This document shows positions 7,203 through 15,822 of a DNA stretch of 22,247 bases, one piece after another. The notes beneath the pieces were generated by a model, which saw only the letters and a list, made by a program, of their open reading frames with translations, had not been told where the DNA came from and ran no database searches. The DNA is from Deltaproteobacteria bacterium. GTDB taxonomy: Bacteria; Desulfobacterota; Desulfuromonadia; Desulfuromonadales; Geopsychrobacteraceae. Position 1 is the stretch's first letter. Each line of letters begins with the position of its first letter. The stretch covers positions 1 through 22,247 of the forward strand of contig JAACTI010000133.1 of assembly GCA_009993495.1 (NCBI GenBank), given 5' to 3'. The translations under genes and the position numbers were made by a program.

Positions 7203-9035
7203 ATGGAAAAGACTATCAACGAGGTCTTCAGAAACAGGGTGGCGCGGTTTGGGCCGAGGACGGCGGTCGAGAAGAAAGTCATGGGGGTTTGGCAGTCTGC
7301 CTCCTGGAACCAGTACCATGAAAGGGCCGGGGCAACTGGGCTGGGCCTTTACGACCTGGGGATAAGAAAGGGCGACCGGGTTGCGATCCTCTCTGAAAAC
7401 CGCCTTGAATGGCTATACACGGACATGGGGGTGCTGGGAATAGGGGCCTGCCTGGTTCCGCTTTATCCGACCCTGGCAGCCGAAGAGATCTCATACATAT
7501 TATCAAACTCGGGCTCAAGGGCCGTGGTCGTTGAAAACGAGGCTCAACTTGATAAGATCGCATCGGCAAGGGATGATTGTCCGTCTCTTGAATGGGCGAT
7601 CCTGATGGATGCTTCCAAAGGGGTCAAAAACAGGCCTGATTGGGTGCTTGACCTTGAGCGGGTTATGGACGATGGGAGGAAGGAGCGCGAAAAGAACCTT
7701 GGCCTGTTTTCGGAGCTTTCAAAGGCGGTAGTTCCCTCGGATCTCGCGACCATCGTCTATACCTCCGGAACCACAGGCGTTCCCAAGGGGGCCATGATCA
7801 CGCACTCAAACATCATGGCCGTGGTGGAGGCCCTCGACCGGATAAGACCAAGATATGCTGACGAAAGCGACTCAACCGTGCCGTTTCTCCCCTTAAGCCA
7901 CGTCTTTGAAAGGATAGCGGGGCACTTCTATGGGATGTTTGTAGGGATCACGGCCTCCTATGCCGAATCAGTTGAAACTCTTGTTAACGATATCCAGGAA
8001 AAGAAACCCACCCTTATCCTGGCTGTCCCCAGGGTCTGCGAGAAGGTCTATCAAAGGATAACAGCGAAGGTCATTGAGCAGCCTATGTGGAGGCAAAAGG
8101 TGTTCCACTGGGGACACCGCACAGGCACTGAGATGGTTGCATTGGAGGAGGAGGGAAAGCAGGCTCCGGCCTTTCTTAGGCTTAAATACAGGATCGCCTA
8201 TGCCCTTATATTCAAGAAGCTTAAGGAGGCCCTGGGAGGAAGGGTTCGCTGGATGACCGCCTCAGGGGCGCCGACCGCGCCGGAGATCATCCGCTTTTTC
8301 AATGCGGCCGGAATAAAGGTCATTGAAGGTTACGGCATGACCGAATGTACTGCGCCCGCCACTATGAGCACACTCTCCTCAAGCAGGATCGGCACGGTGG
8401 GAGGGCCGCTTCCGGGAGTTGAAATCAAGATCGCCTCAGACGGTGAGGTCCTTGTCAAGGGAGGAAATGTTTTTGCCGGATACTGGGCCATGGAGCAGGA
8501 GACAAGGGAGGCCTTTACGGAGGACGGGTTTCTCAGGACGGGCGACATAGGAGAGGTTGCCGAGGACGGATTTCTGCGCATCGTTGACCGAAAAAAGGAC
8601 CTCATCATCACATCTGGAGGAAAAAACATCGCCCCCCAGAAGATAGAGAACCTCTTCAAATCCGACCCTCTCTTTGAACAGGTGATAGTCCTGGGGGACA
8701 GGCGGAAATTCTTGACGGCTCTTTTCAATCTAAATCCGGATGAGGCTTTGAGGCTTGCCTCTGATAAGGGAATTCCCCCGGGAGCCATCGAGGAGGTTCT
8801 CGGCAATGAATCCTTTAATATAGCCCTCAGGGAAAGGGTCGCAGCGATCAACTCGAATCTTGCCCGCTTTGAGACCATAAAGCGATTCGCAGTGATAGCA
8901 AATCCCTTTTCAAAGGATACCGGGGAACTTACGGCAACCCTCAAGGTAAAGCGCAAGGTGGTGAGGGAAAGATTCAAGGATGTGATAGAGGAGATGTATC
9001 GGGATGAAGCCCCCGAGGTGAGGGTTATCTTCTAA
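7203..9035 (+). CDS. Long-chain acyl-CoA synthetase (AMP-forming)
   Basis: A 610-residue ANL-superfamily enzyme that should activate a fatty acid with ATP and CoA to acyl-CoA, AMP and pyrophosphate. The phosphate-binding motif YTSGTTGVPKG is at 186-196. The adenine and magnesium motif GYGMTECTAP, the TGDIG hinge segment and the catalytic-lysine region KKDLIITSGGKNIAP follow in the usual order. Length and the C-terminal block resemble the FAA1-type long-chain synthetases rather than the shorter FadD type. AGGAG (7191-7195) is 7 bases before ATG 7203; a GTG at 7197 would add only two residues and is too close to that site. It is preceded by its own promoter-like signal and followed by an inverted copy of the dispersed palindrome, so it is probably transcribed alone. 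Chain-length preference cannot be read from the sequence. Confidence 0.93.
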   Translation: MEKTINEVFRNRVARFGPRTAVEKKVMGVWQSASWNQYHERAGATGLGLYDLGIRKGDRVAILSENRLEWLYTDMGVLGIGACLVPLYPTLAAEEISYILSNSGSRAVVVENEAQLDKIASARDDCPSLEWAILMDASKGVKNRPDWVLDLERVMDDGRKEREKNLGLFSELSKAVVPSDLATIVYTSGTTGVPKGAMITHSNIMAVVEALDRIRPRYADESDSTVPFLPLSHVFERIAGHFYGMFVGITASYAESVETLVNDIQEKKPTLILAVPRVCEKVYQRITAKVIEQPMWRQKVFHWGHRTGTEMVALEEEGKQAPAFLRLKYRIAYALIFKKLKEALGGRVRWMTASGAPTAPEIIRFFNAAGIKVIEGYGMTECTAPATMSTLSSSRIGTVGGPLPGVEIKIASDGEVLVKGGNVFAGYWAMEQETREAFTEDGFLRTGDIGEVAEDGFLRIVDRKKDLIITSGGKNIAPQKIENLFKSDPLFEQVIVLGDRRKFLTALFNLNPDEALRLASDKGIPPGAIEEVLGNESFNIALRERVAAINSNLARFETIKRFAVIANPFSKDTGELTATLKVKRKVVRERFKDVIEEMYRDEAPEVRVIF

Positions 9036-9041
9036 CGGCAA

Positions 9042-9230
9042 CGCCCGAATGGGGCACAACGAAGGATGAAAATGACCCCCACCCATCCCTCCCCCGTCAA
9101 GGGGGAGGGAATAATGATGCCGTACCCCTACGTTTCGACGGCAAAAAGGGAGGGAATAATGCCGCAGCATCTCGACGCCTGGACGGTAAAAGGGGAGAAG
9201 AGGAAGGGGAAGGGGCGTTTTCACATAAAC
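9042..9230 (-). repeat. Dispersed palindromic element, copy C (inverted, expanded)
   Basis: The opposite orientation of copies A and B: the small hairpin GCCC/GGGC comes first (9043-9055), then GCACAACGAAGGATGAAAATGACCCCCACCC, and the element ends at GCGTTTTCACATAAAC (9215-9230). It is about 90 bases longer than copy A because the purine-rich part is duplicated: GGGAGGGAATAATG occurs at 9103-9116 and again at 9148-9161. It starts 6 bases after the acyl-CoA synthetase stop and may help end transcription. Confidence 0.7.
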
Positions 9231-9388
9231 TTTTCCTTGAACGCAGGCTGACTTTGTATTAGGGTTTACGGGATGTTAAAGGCAGTGTATATCCGTTTAT
9301 GGTGCCCACTTGTGTTTCATATCTGCCGCCGGGCTTTGTCCGGTGCCGATGTAAGGTCGTTTTTTGGGTATCAGTTCAATAATCCGGG

Positions 9389-9414
9389 GTAGGTGCGGCT
9401 CCAGCCGCACCTAC
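9389..9414. repeat. GC-rich perfect palindrome (REP-like)
   Basis: GTAGGTGCGGCT and AGCCGCACCTAC form a perfect 12-bp inverted repeat around CC. AGCCGCACCTAC recurs at 19246-19257, so this belongs to a second repeat family. The remainder of the gap 9231-9536 holds nothing else that I recognise apart from the ribosome binding site of the next gene. Confidence 0.75.
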
Positions 9415-9536
9415 AGAAGCTGATTGCTGGCCTGTATGTCTGGGTCTGCGCAAAGCCTCCATCCCAATTGCTGAGCAGATACGGTTTTGGTCAAGATTTG
9501 ATGCACTAACCTAATTAGTAACAAGGAGGTAGAGAA

Positions 9537-10562
9537 ATGATGGTTCTAAAGTGCGGTTTTTGTCTTTTTTGTGTGTTAATTGCAGGATGGATGCTTTCCA
9601 CGACGCCTGTTTTCGGTCAGGCAAAACCCATTGAACTCGCCTACTCAAATTTCTTCCCGGCCCCCCACAAAAACGCGGTGCTTTCCGTGGAATGGGGAAA
9701 AGAGATAGAGAAGAGAACCAACGGCAGGGTGAAGGTAACTGTTTTCCCCGGAGGCACCCTTACTCCCGCAGCTCAGTGTTATGACGGTGTAGTAAAGGGC
9801 CTGTCTGATGTGGGCATGTCTGTCATGGGGTACACCCGGGGCAGATTTCCGCTGACGGAGGTCATAGATCTGCCTCTGGGTTACAGAAACGGTCTGGAGG
9901 CCACCAAACTTATCAATATCTATTATAAAAAATTCAAACCAAAGGAGTTTGACGACGTAAAGGTGATGTATCTCCATGCCCATGGCCCCGGCCTTTTGCA
10001 TACAAAGAAACCTGTGACTAAGCTTGAGGATCTGAAGGGCCTTAAGATAGCTTGCCATGGCCTGAGTTCCAAGATCGTAGCGGCCCTGGGCGGCGTGCCG
10101 GTAGCCATGCCCATGCCCGAACGTTATGATGCCATACAGAAAGGTGTGGCAGAGGGAGGTGTGTTTCCGGTGGAATCCCTGAAGGGCTGGAAGCTTGCCG
10201 ATGTGGTTGGCTCAACAACTCAGAACTTCGGATCGGCATATACCACAGGCTTTTTCGTGGTTATGAACAAAGATAAATGGGCATCCCTGCCTCCCGACAT
10301 TCAGAAGATCATCGAAGAAATCAATGAAGAATGGATCATAAAGACAGGGCAGGGATGGGATGAAATAGACAAGGAAGGCTATGCGGCGGCAGGGGCAAAA
10401 GGCATCAAGATCGTTTCTCTTTCCAAAGAAGAGGATGCCCGCTGGGCAAAACTGGTCAGCCCCATACTGGATCAATACGTGAAAAGCATGGAGGATAGGA
10501 AACTCCCCGGCAAAGAGGCGCTAGATTTCTGTCAAGCCGAACTTAAAAAACTGCAGAAGTAA
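9537..10562 (+). CDS. dctP: TRAP transporter substrate-binding protein (DctP family)
   Basis: A 341-residue periplasmic binding protein that should capture an organic acid and pass it to the DctQ/DctM permease encoded next. A signal peptide spans about residues 1-28, ending near VFGQA. The body follows the DctP fold order: ELAYSNFFPAPH near the N-terminus, VFPGGTL at 69-75 and LKGLKIACHG at 166-175. The strong AAGGAGGT (9523-9530) sets the start. The position that normally holds the carboxylate-gripping arginine (LKGLKIR) is alanine 172 here, which is unusual and may point to an altered ligand or binding mode. A permease gene follows after 49 bases, and an acyl-CoA ligase lies at the end of the same run, suggesting import coupled to CoA activation. 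The ligand is unknown. Confidence 0.92.
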   Translation: MMVLKCGFCLFCVLIAGWMLSTTPVFGQAKPIELAYSNFFPAPHKNAVLSVEWGKEIEKRTNGRVKVTVFPGGTLTPAAQCYDGVVKGLSDVGMSVMGYTRGRFPLTEVIDLPLGYRNGLEATKLINIYYKKFKPKEFDDVKVMYLHAHGPGLLHTKKPVTKLEDLKGLKIACHGLSSKIVAALGGVPVAMPMPERYDAIQKGVAEGGVFPVESLKGWKLADVVGSTTQNFGSAYTTGFFVVMNKDKWASLPPDIQKIIEEINEEWIIKTGQGWDEIDKEGYAAAGAKGIKIVSLSKEEDARWAKLVSPILDQYVKSMEDRKLPGKEALDFCQAELKKLQK

Positions 10563-10611
10563 GATTGGTAAGGGAAAGGGAAGCTTCCAAGACATCCGGC
10601 AGGGGTTATTC

Positions 10612-11094
10612 ATGCAGTGGTTGGTCAATAAGGCGCATGGGCTCAGTAAGGCCCTAAATGTTCTAGCGGGCATAGCTATTACCTTTATAATGTTCCTCAC
10701 CGTATTGGATGTCATCCTGCGGTCATTCAGAAGACCCATTACCGGCACCTATGAACTTGCGGCCTTTTCAGGGGCCATAGTGATCGGTTTTGCCGTTCCT
10801 CTGACCACATTTCTTAAAGGTCATGTGCTCGTGGATTTTTTTGTCATGAGGTTCCCTTTGGCGATACGCAAAACGATCAACGTCCTGACGAGGCTTTTGG
10901 GAATCGGGCTGTTTTCTCTTCTGGGGTGGAATCTTATCCTGCTCGGAATGGATCTTTATCGCACCGGGGAGGTCTCCCTCACACTTCAGTTGCCCTTCTA
11001 TCCGGTGGCTTTCGGGGTTGGGTTCTCCTGCTTCGTTCAGTGCCTCGTGCTCATAGCTCAAATCTTTCAGGTGATGGGAGACAGCTATGAGTGA
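10612..11094 (+). CDS. dctQ: TRAP transporter small permease (DctQ family)
   Basis: A 160-residue protein with four predicted membrane segments (about residues 13-33, 44-66, 88-110 and 128-150), the standard DctQ topology. It is needed for assembly of the TRAP transporter with the large subunit. Conserved-type elements are LDVILRSFRRPITGTYELA after the first segment and PFYPVAFGVGF near the last. The gene lies 49 bases after the binding protein and overlaps the large permease by 8 bases (11087-11094), so the two are likely translated together. The upstream Shine-Dalgarno sequence is weak, which fits coupling to upstream translation. Confidence 0.9.
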   Translation: MQWLVNKAHGLSKALNVLAGIAITFIMFLTVLDVILRSFRRPITGTYELAAFSGAIVIGFAVPLTTFLKGHVLVDFFVMRFPLAIRKTINVLTRLLGIGLFSLLGWNLILLGMDLYRTGEVSLTLQLPFYPVAFGVGFSCFVQCLVLIAQIFQVMGDSYE

Positions 11095-12388
11095 GGTGAC
11101 GATCGGGATTATGGGCCTCGCTACGGTGCTGGTCCTTTTTATGACCGGCATCGAGTTGGCCTTTGCCATGGCGCTGGTCGGATTTATCGGGTTCAGCTAT
11201 ATAGTTTCTTTTAAGGCCGGGCTGAACCTTCTCGCCAAGGATATATTCGATGTTTTTTCTTCCTACGGCTTCACCGTAATCCCTCTTTTTGTCCTCATGG
11301 GCCAGATCGCGTTCAATGCCGGCATTGCAAAGAGACTATACGAGGCAGCCTACCGATTCGTAGGGCATATTCCAGGCGGATTGGCCATGGCCACGGTGGC
11401 AGGGGCGACCGTGTTCAAAGCTATCTGCGGATCGTCTCCAGCCACGGCCGCAACATTTGCAAGCGTAGCGGTTCCTGAAATGGATCGGTACGGGTATGCC
11501 AAGAAACTTTCAACCGGAATTGTCGCTACCGTGGGGACACTCGGCATCCTTATTCCTCCCAGTGTGACTCTCATCGTCTTCGGCATAATAACTGAGCAGT
11601 CCATTGGAAAGCTTTTTCTCGCAGGAATTGTCCCAGGTCTGATGATCGCCTTTTTCTTTATCTGTATCATTTATGTGTGGTGCAGGCTTAACCCGGAACT
11701 CGGCCCGAAGGGAGAGCGGTCCACCTGGAAGCAGCGCCTTGTATCCCTGCCGGAGGTGCTCTGGGTCGTGGCGGTCTTTTTGCTCGTAATCGGAGGACTG
11801 ATGTACGGGTTTTTCACCCCCACTGAGGCTGGAAGCGTGGGCACCTTTGCAGTGCTGCTCCTCTCTGTTGTGAAAAGGGACATAGATCTAAAGGGATACA
11901 TCAAGTCTGTAGTGGAATCCCTGAGGACTGCCTGCATGGTCCTCATGTTGATTGCTGGCTCCCAGGTCCTCGGTCATTTTCTGGCAAGGACAAAGATTCC
12001 GATGCTCGCGGCGGATTGGATCATGGGGCTCCCTCTCAGCCCGGATGTGATCATGATCATAATCAGTATCGTTTACCTTGTGGGAGGCTCATTCATAGAC
12101 GATCTCGCCTTTATGGTGCTTGCGACCCCTATTTTTTACCCTGTCATCATAAAGCTTGGCTATGACCCGCTTTGGTTCGGCATGATTATCGCCATCACCG
12201 TGATGGTGGGCGTGGTCATACCGCCTGTGGCAATCAATGTTTTTGTGGTCAAGGCCGTAACAAAGCAGCCGTTAGGCGTTATCTACAGCGGGGTGTATCC
12301 ATTCCTGTTGAGCCTGGTTTTTTGCGCGTTTCTGCTGTTTATCTTCCCTCAGATAGCAACCTTTTTACCGGCTATGCTCATGAAATAG
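11087..12388 (+). CDS. dctM: TRAP transporter large permease (DctM family)
   Basis: A 433-residue integral membrane protein, the ion-coupled transport subunit of the TRAP system. It contains about a dozen hydrophobic segments. Family landmarks are GSSPATAATFASVAVPEM at about residue 110-127, GTLGILIPPS at about 145-154, and GGLMYGFFTPTEAGSVG in the middle. In TRAP systems substrate import is driven by a sodium gradient. The start codon lies inside the DctQ gene with an 8-base overlap. The CoA ligase gene follows after 38 bases. Length and motif order are normal for the family. Confidence 0.94.
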   Translation: MSEVTIGIMGLATVLVLFMTGIELAFAMALVGFIGFSYIVSFKAGLNLLAKDIFDVFSSYGFTVIPLFVLMGQIAFNAGIAKRLYEAAYRFVGHIPGGLAMATVAGATVFKAICGSSPATAATFASVAVPEMDRYGYAKKLSTGIVATVGTLGILIPPSVTLIVFGIITEQSIGKLFLAGIVPGLMIAFFFICIIYVWCRLNPELGPKGERSTWKQRLVSLPEVLWVVAVFLLVIGGLMYGFFTPTEAGSVGTFAVLLLSVVKRDIDLKGYIKSVVESLRTACMVLMLIAGSQVLGHFLARTKIPMLAADWIMGLPLSPDVIMIIISIVYLVGGSFIDDLAFMVLATPIFYPVIIKLGYDPLWFGMIIAITVMVGVVIPPVAINVFVVKAVTKQPLGVIYSGVYPFLLSLVFCAFLLFIFPQIATFLPAMLMK

Positions 12389-12426
12389 CAGGGGATTGAA
12401 CTCCGCCTTCACAAAGGGTGATCAGA

Positions 12427-13761
12427 ATGATTTCCGAACAAAAATACTGGAATCCTATCCTGGAGACCCTCCCGCGCGAAAAGATAAGGAAGCTCCAGCT
12501 TGAGAAATTCAAAAGGATTTTCTCCTGGGCTTACGAGCATTCGAGATTCCACAGGGCTCTATACGAAAAGGCGGGTGTCAAGCCGGAGGACATTCGCTCC
12601 CTGGAGGATGTCAGGCGCCTCCCCACCGTGGAAAAGTCCATGATGAGAGGGATTCAACGGAAGGACCCCTTTCCTTACGGGGATGCCCTCTGCGTGCCTC
12701 TCGATGAGGTTTCCGAATTCAGGCAGACAAGCGGCACCACTGGCCAGCCCGTGTATCAGCCCGATACGTGGCAGGACTGGGAGTGGTGGGCTGAATGCTG
12801 GTCTTACATCCTGTGGGCCCAGGGCTACCGTCCCAGGGACCGCGTATTTCTTCCCTTCGGCTATAACGTATTTGTCGCCTTCTGGGCAGGCCACTATGCG
12901 GCGGAGAAGATCGGGGCGGAGGTAGTCCCCGGAGGCGTCCTGGATACACAGGCGAGGATACTTAAGATACAGGAGCTTCGTTGCACGGCCATGATGGCCA
13001 CTCCCACCTATGTGCTGGGCATGGCGGAAACTGCAAGGAGCAGGATGGGTATAGATCCGCGATCTCTCTCCATCAGAAAGATCACCTGTGCCGGGGAACC
13101 CGGGGCAAACATCCCTGCCACCAAGAAAAGAATGGAAGATGCCTGGGGGGCCAAGGTATATGATCATGCGGGCGCCACCGAGATAGGAGCCTGGGGCTTT
13201 GAATGCGAGGCCCAGCCCGGAGGCCTTCACGTGAACGAGCCCTTTTTCCTTGTGGAGATTCAGGATATGAAGACCGGAGAGTATATAGAGGAGCCCGGCC
13301 GCAGGGGGAAGATGATCATTACGGCATTTGACCGGATTGCGCAGCCCTGCGTTCGGTTCGACTCTAAGGACGTGATCGAATGGGCTCCGAATCCGTGTCC
13401 CTGTGGCAGGACCTCCCCACTGATAAAGGGCGGGGTTGTGGGAAGGGCCGATGACATCACAAAGGTTAAAGGGGTGCTTCTTGCCCCTTCGGCGATCGAG
13501 GAGGTGGTAAGAGGGATCGAAGGCCTGGGCGATGAGTTTGAAGTCATCGTGGACAAGCAGGGGGACGTAGACCGCATTACCCTCAAGGTCGAGATCCTGA
13601 GCGGCCGGGAAGGCGATCGCAAGGCGATTGAGACTCAACTTAAGGATCAGCTAAGGCTTAAGACCAATCTTGGCTATCTCTTGGAGTTTCATCCTTACGG
13701 TGAACTTCCAAGATATGATGTGAAAGCTAAGAGATTTAAGGATCTGAGGCCGAAGTATTAG
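12427..13761 (+). CDS. Phenylacetate-CoA ligase family (PaaK-like) acyl-CoA ligase
   Basis: A 444-residue AMP-forming ligase expected to convert an aromatic or other carboxylic acid to its CoA thioester. The phosphate-binding motif is TSGTTGQP (101-108), with glutamine where PaaK proteins usually have lysine. YDHAGATEIG carries the conserved glutamate, and a CPCG cysteine pair precedes the C-terminal domain region GRADDITKVKG. AAAGGG (12413-12418) is 8 bases before ATG 12427; a GTG at 12418 overlaps that site and is less likely. It directly follows the TRAP permease, which suggests that the imported acid is its substrate. The true substrate cannot be deduced; several proteins of this class do not act on phenylacetate. 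Confidence 0.9.
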   Translation: MISEQKYWNPILETLPREKIRKLQLEKFKRIFSWAYEHSRFHRALYEKAGVKPEDIRSLEDVRRLPTVEKSMMRGIQRKDPFPYGDALCVPLDEVSEFRQTSGTTGQPVYQPDTWQDWEWWAECWSYILWAQGYRPRDRVFLPFGYNVFVAFWAGHYAAEKIGAEVVPGGVLDTQARILKIQELRCTAMMATPTYVLGMAETARSRMGIDPRSLSIRKITCAGEPGANIPATKKRMEDAWGAKVYDHAGATEIGAWGFECEAQPGGLHVNEPFFLVEIQDMKTGEYIEEPGRRGKMIITAFDRIAQPCVRFDSKDVIEWAPNPCPCGRTSPLIKGGVVGRADDITKVKGVLLAPSAIEEVVRGIEGLGDEFEVIVDKQGDVDRITLKVEILSGREGDRKAIETQLKDQLRLKTNLGYLLEFHPYGELPRYDVKAKRFKDLRPKY

Positions 13762-13776
13762 GGGAGGAGCATTGTT

Positions 13777-13941
13777 GTGGATCTTGGCGACATTAGAAGC
13801 AGGATAGAGACCTTGAAGAAAATTGCGGAAGAACTGAGAAGCATGAGCGATGAGTTGCCTGCCCTCCAGCGCAACACGATACGCATTCTGGCAGGGATCA
13901 AGATGCTGGAGCTTAACTTCTCAGAACCGGCGGACTTGTGA
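13777..13941 (+). CDS. Small uncharacterised helical protein, 54 residues, GTG start
   Basis: A short open frame starting GTG at 13777, preceded by GGGGAGGAG (13761-13769) at a spacing of 7. It begins 15 bases after the ligase stop, so it is probably the last gene of the TRAP/ligase operon. The product is charged and looks helical: the first 30 residues show a heptad-like spacing of I/L residues (IRSRIETLKKIAEEL), with a second helix around RNTIRILAGIKMLEL. No cysteines and no signal peptide are seen. I do not recognise a family. The strong ribosome binding site, tight spacing and protein-like composition support a real gene; it could be a small partner or coiled-coil adaptor of the ligase. 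Confidence 0.6.
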   Translation: MDLGDIRSRIETLKKIAEELRSMSDELPALQRNTIRILAGIKMLELNFSEPADL

Positions 13942-13980
13942 GGCGCAATGATACATGAGACCGACTGCGTTCCCTTTGCC

Positions 13981-14060
13981 TGTCATCCTTTCCCCTTGAC
14001 GGGGGAGGAAGGGGTGGGGTGATTTCCATCTTTCATTGTGCCCTACCCGGGCATGGCTGT
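13981..14060 (+). repeat. Dispersed palindromic element, copy D
   Basis: CCCCTTGACGGGGGAGGAAGG forms the central hairpin, followed by GGGGTGATTTCCATC (14016-14030) and the second small hairpin TGCCC/GGGCA (14039-14053). The left TATATGAAAAT end is not recognisable. It lies between the convergent ends of the small protein gene (13941) and the GTPase gene (14116), where it could terminate transcription from both sides. Confidence 0.65.
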
Positions 14061-14115
14061 CGGTTGCTCTTGGGCTTAAAGCATTTGATGCCGATGCCAG
14101 GTATGTTGTTTCTGA

Positions 14116-15822
14116 TCAGGGGGTATCCTTTGCGATGCCTGATGCGGCATCTGCCTCTGAGGTAAGCCTTTGTTTAAGAGCCATAAGTCGGCTGCCTGTC
14201 TCATTGAAGGCTTCTTCCCATATACTGAAGAGCCCTTTTTTAAGCGCAATTGCTTGGGCCTTTGCCTCACCTTCCAGATATCTCCTGGCCCTTAAGTAGA
14301 ACCTTAGACCAAGGAAAAGGCAGATCAACACATAGACACAAAGGGCTGCAAGCCCTGAGGCGGTAAATAGGTTTTTGAGCGTGGAAAAAAGGGCGATCAA
14401 AAATAATCCCGGCCCCGGGTTCTGAAAGAATGCTTCCCATGAACCGCCTGATGCAAGGGCCATCAGGAAAAACACAAGGCATGCCAGATAAATCAGCCTC
14501 TGAAAAGCGGCAAACATCCTTCTTCTTGCTGTAGTCCTTGAAGAGAGTGCTTCCCTGACAGCGGATGTAAAGTGTGCCTCCACCTCTGAGGCAAGCCCTT
14601 CGCTGTTTATTTTCTCATGGAGTGTTTCAAAAAATGCCCCGGGGACTCCCTTGGGGGTTCTCAGACTGTTTATGAGACGGTCTTCAAGATAGCCCAGATG
14701 CCCTCCAAGGGGCTTGAGCGCTTCGGTGATATCCTTTGGAAGGAGATGGTCGGCTATACTTGAAGCGCCTTTTCGGGCACCGATCATTAAAAAGAGCTTT
14801 CCCGGCCATCCGGCAAGGGGCAGTTCATGTGCCTCAGAAGCGAGTTTTCTTGCCTCAAGGAATCGCTGGCTCAGTTCTTCGATGGGGGCCTCGGCCGCCT
14901 GCATCCAAATGGCACCCTCGTTAGATATTTCGTTTCGAAAGGTATCGAGGGCATCCGTTATCGTGGAGACTGCAAGAGATCTTTTGTCAAGTGCCGAGAG
15001 GATTGCCGAGAGTTCCTGTTCAAGGTTTGCGGCCTTTATGGCGAGAATCTGTTTTTCGTCGCGCCTCTTAAATACCGCGTCTTTGAATGCACTGAACCTG
15101 TTCCATGCTGCATCCCCGAATTCCGCCTTACTTGCCGAGACGGCAAAGATCACTGGACTTTCAATGCCGGATGATGTGAGATAGCCAAGAAAGACATCCA
15201 TCAGGGCCTTTAGCCTTCTATCCCCCTCATCCGGTGAAACGCCGTCAAAGATGAGATCCGTCTTGTTCAATACGAAGATGAAGTTTTCCCTGGACTTGAG
15301 CGTCTTTCCCAGGAGATCATGAAACCGTGCGTCCGCGTATTTTTCAGGCGACACCACCCAGATAACCATGTCCAGTTCGACAAGGAATGCGGCGACCTGG
15401 TCCCCGTGCTCCCTGACCAGGCTGTCGAAGTCAGGCAGATCGCAGAGTATGATCTCCCTGACCGAATCCGCGCGGTGAAGGATTTCCTTAAACTTTATGC
15501 CGGATGCTGCCGGCGCCTGGGCCTCGCTTGATGCGTGTCTGTAGATCAGCACCGCATCAGTATCCGGCCTTCTATGGCTTGTGTGGGCTATCTCTGAGCC
15601 GGCCAGGGCATTCATGAGCGTGGATTTCCCCACCCCTGTTCCCCCAACAATGCCTATTGCCAGGGTCGTTGAGCCAAGCCTTTCAAGCCGTTCCGCGATG
15701 GAGAGCGCCTTCTTAAGAAGCAGCGCCCTTTCGCTTTCATCCATCAGGAGAAACCCTGGGGTCTCAAGCATGGAAAGAAGGCGCGGCAGCCTTGTTTCAA
15801 GTAGTCCTTTTGCGTTAACCAT
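14116..15822 (-). CDS. Dynamin-like/YfjP-type membrane GTPase (second of a tandem pair)
   Basis: A 568-residue GTPase and the last gene of a three-gene minus-strand operon. G1 is GGTGVGKST (60-68), G3 is DLPDFDS (128-134) and G4 is NKTD (186-189), all in the right order. The stretch SPEKYAD (158-164) after G3 recalls a motif I remember from actinobacterial YfjP-like paired GTPases. A long, mostly helical middle region follows. The C-terminal part has hydrophobic segments at about 443-461, 470-482 and 488-508, so the protein is probably anchored in the inner membrane by a hairpin. Its start overlaps the end of the upstream GTPase gene by 8 bases. The family points to membrane remodelling or stress tolerance, but no function is established for this protein. 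Confidence 0.75.
   Translation of the reverse strand: MVNAKGLLETRLPRLLSMLETPGFLLMDESERALLLKKALSIAERLERLGSTTLAIGIVGGTGVGKSTLMNALAGSEIAHTSHRRPDTDAVLIYRHASSEAQAPAASGIKFKEILHRADSVREIILCDLPDFDSLVREHGDQVAAFLVELDMVIWVVSPEKYADARFHDLLGKTLKSRENFIFVLNKTDLIFDGVSPDEGDRRLKALMDVFLGYLTSSGIESPVIFAVSASKAEFGDAAWNRFSAFKDAVFKRRDEKQILAIKAANLEQELSAILSALDKRSLAVSTITDALDTFRNEISNEGAIWMQAAEAPIEELSQRFLEARKLASEAHELPLAGWPGKLFLMIGARKGASSIADHLLPKDITEALKPLGGHLGYLEDRLINSLRTPKGVPGAFFETLHEKINSEGLASEVEAHFTSAVREALSSRTTARRRMFAAFQRLIYLACLVFFLMALASGGSWEAFFQNPGPGLFLIALFSTLKNLFTASGLAALCVYVLICLFLGLRFYLRARRYLEGEAKAQAIALKKGLFSIWEEAFNETGSRLMALKQRLTSEADAASGIAKDTP

Noticed and set aside
8330..8977. Minus-strand open frame of 215 codons
   Set aside because: A shadow of the acyl-CoA synthetase 3' half, rich in serine and arginine, without recognisable features.
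12559..13638. Minus-strand open frame of 359 codons
   Set aside because: It is antisense to the PaaK-like ligase, which carries all expected motifs; this frame carries none.
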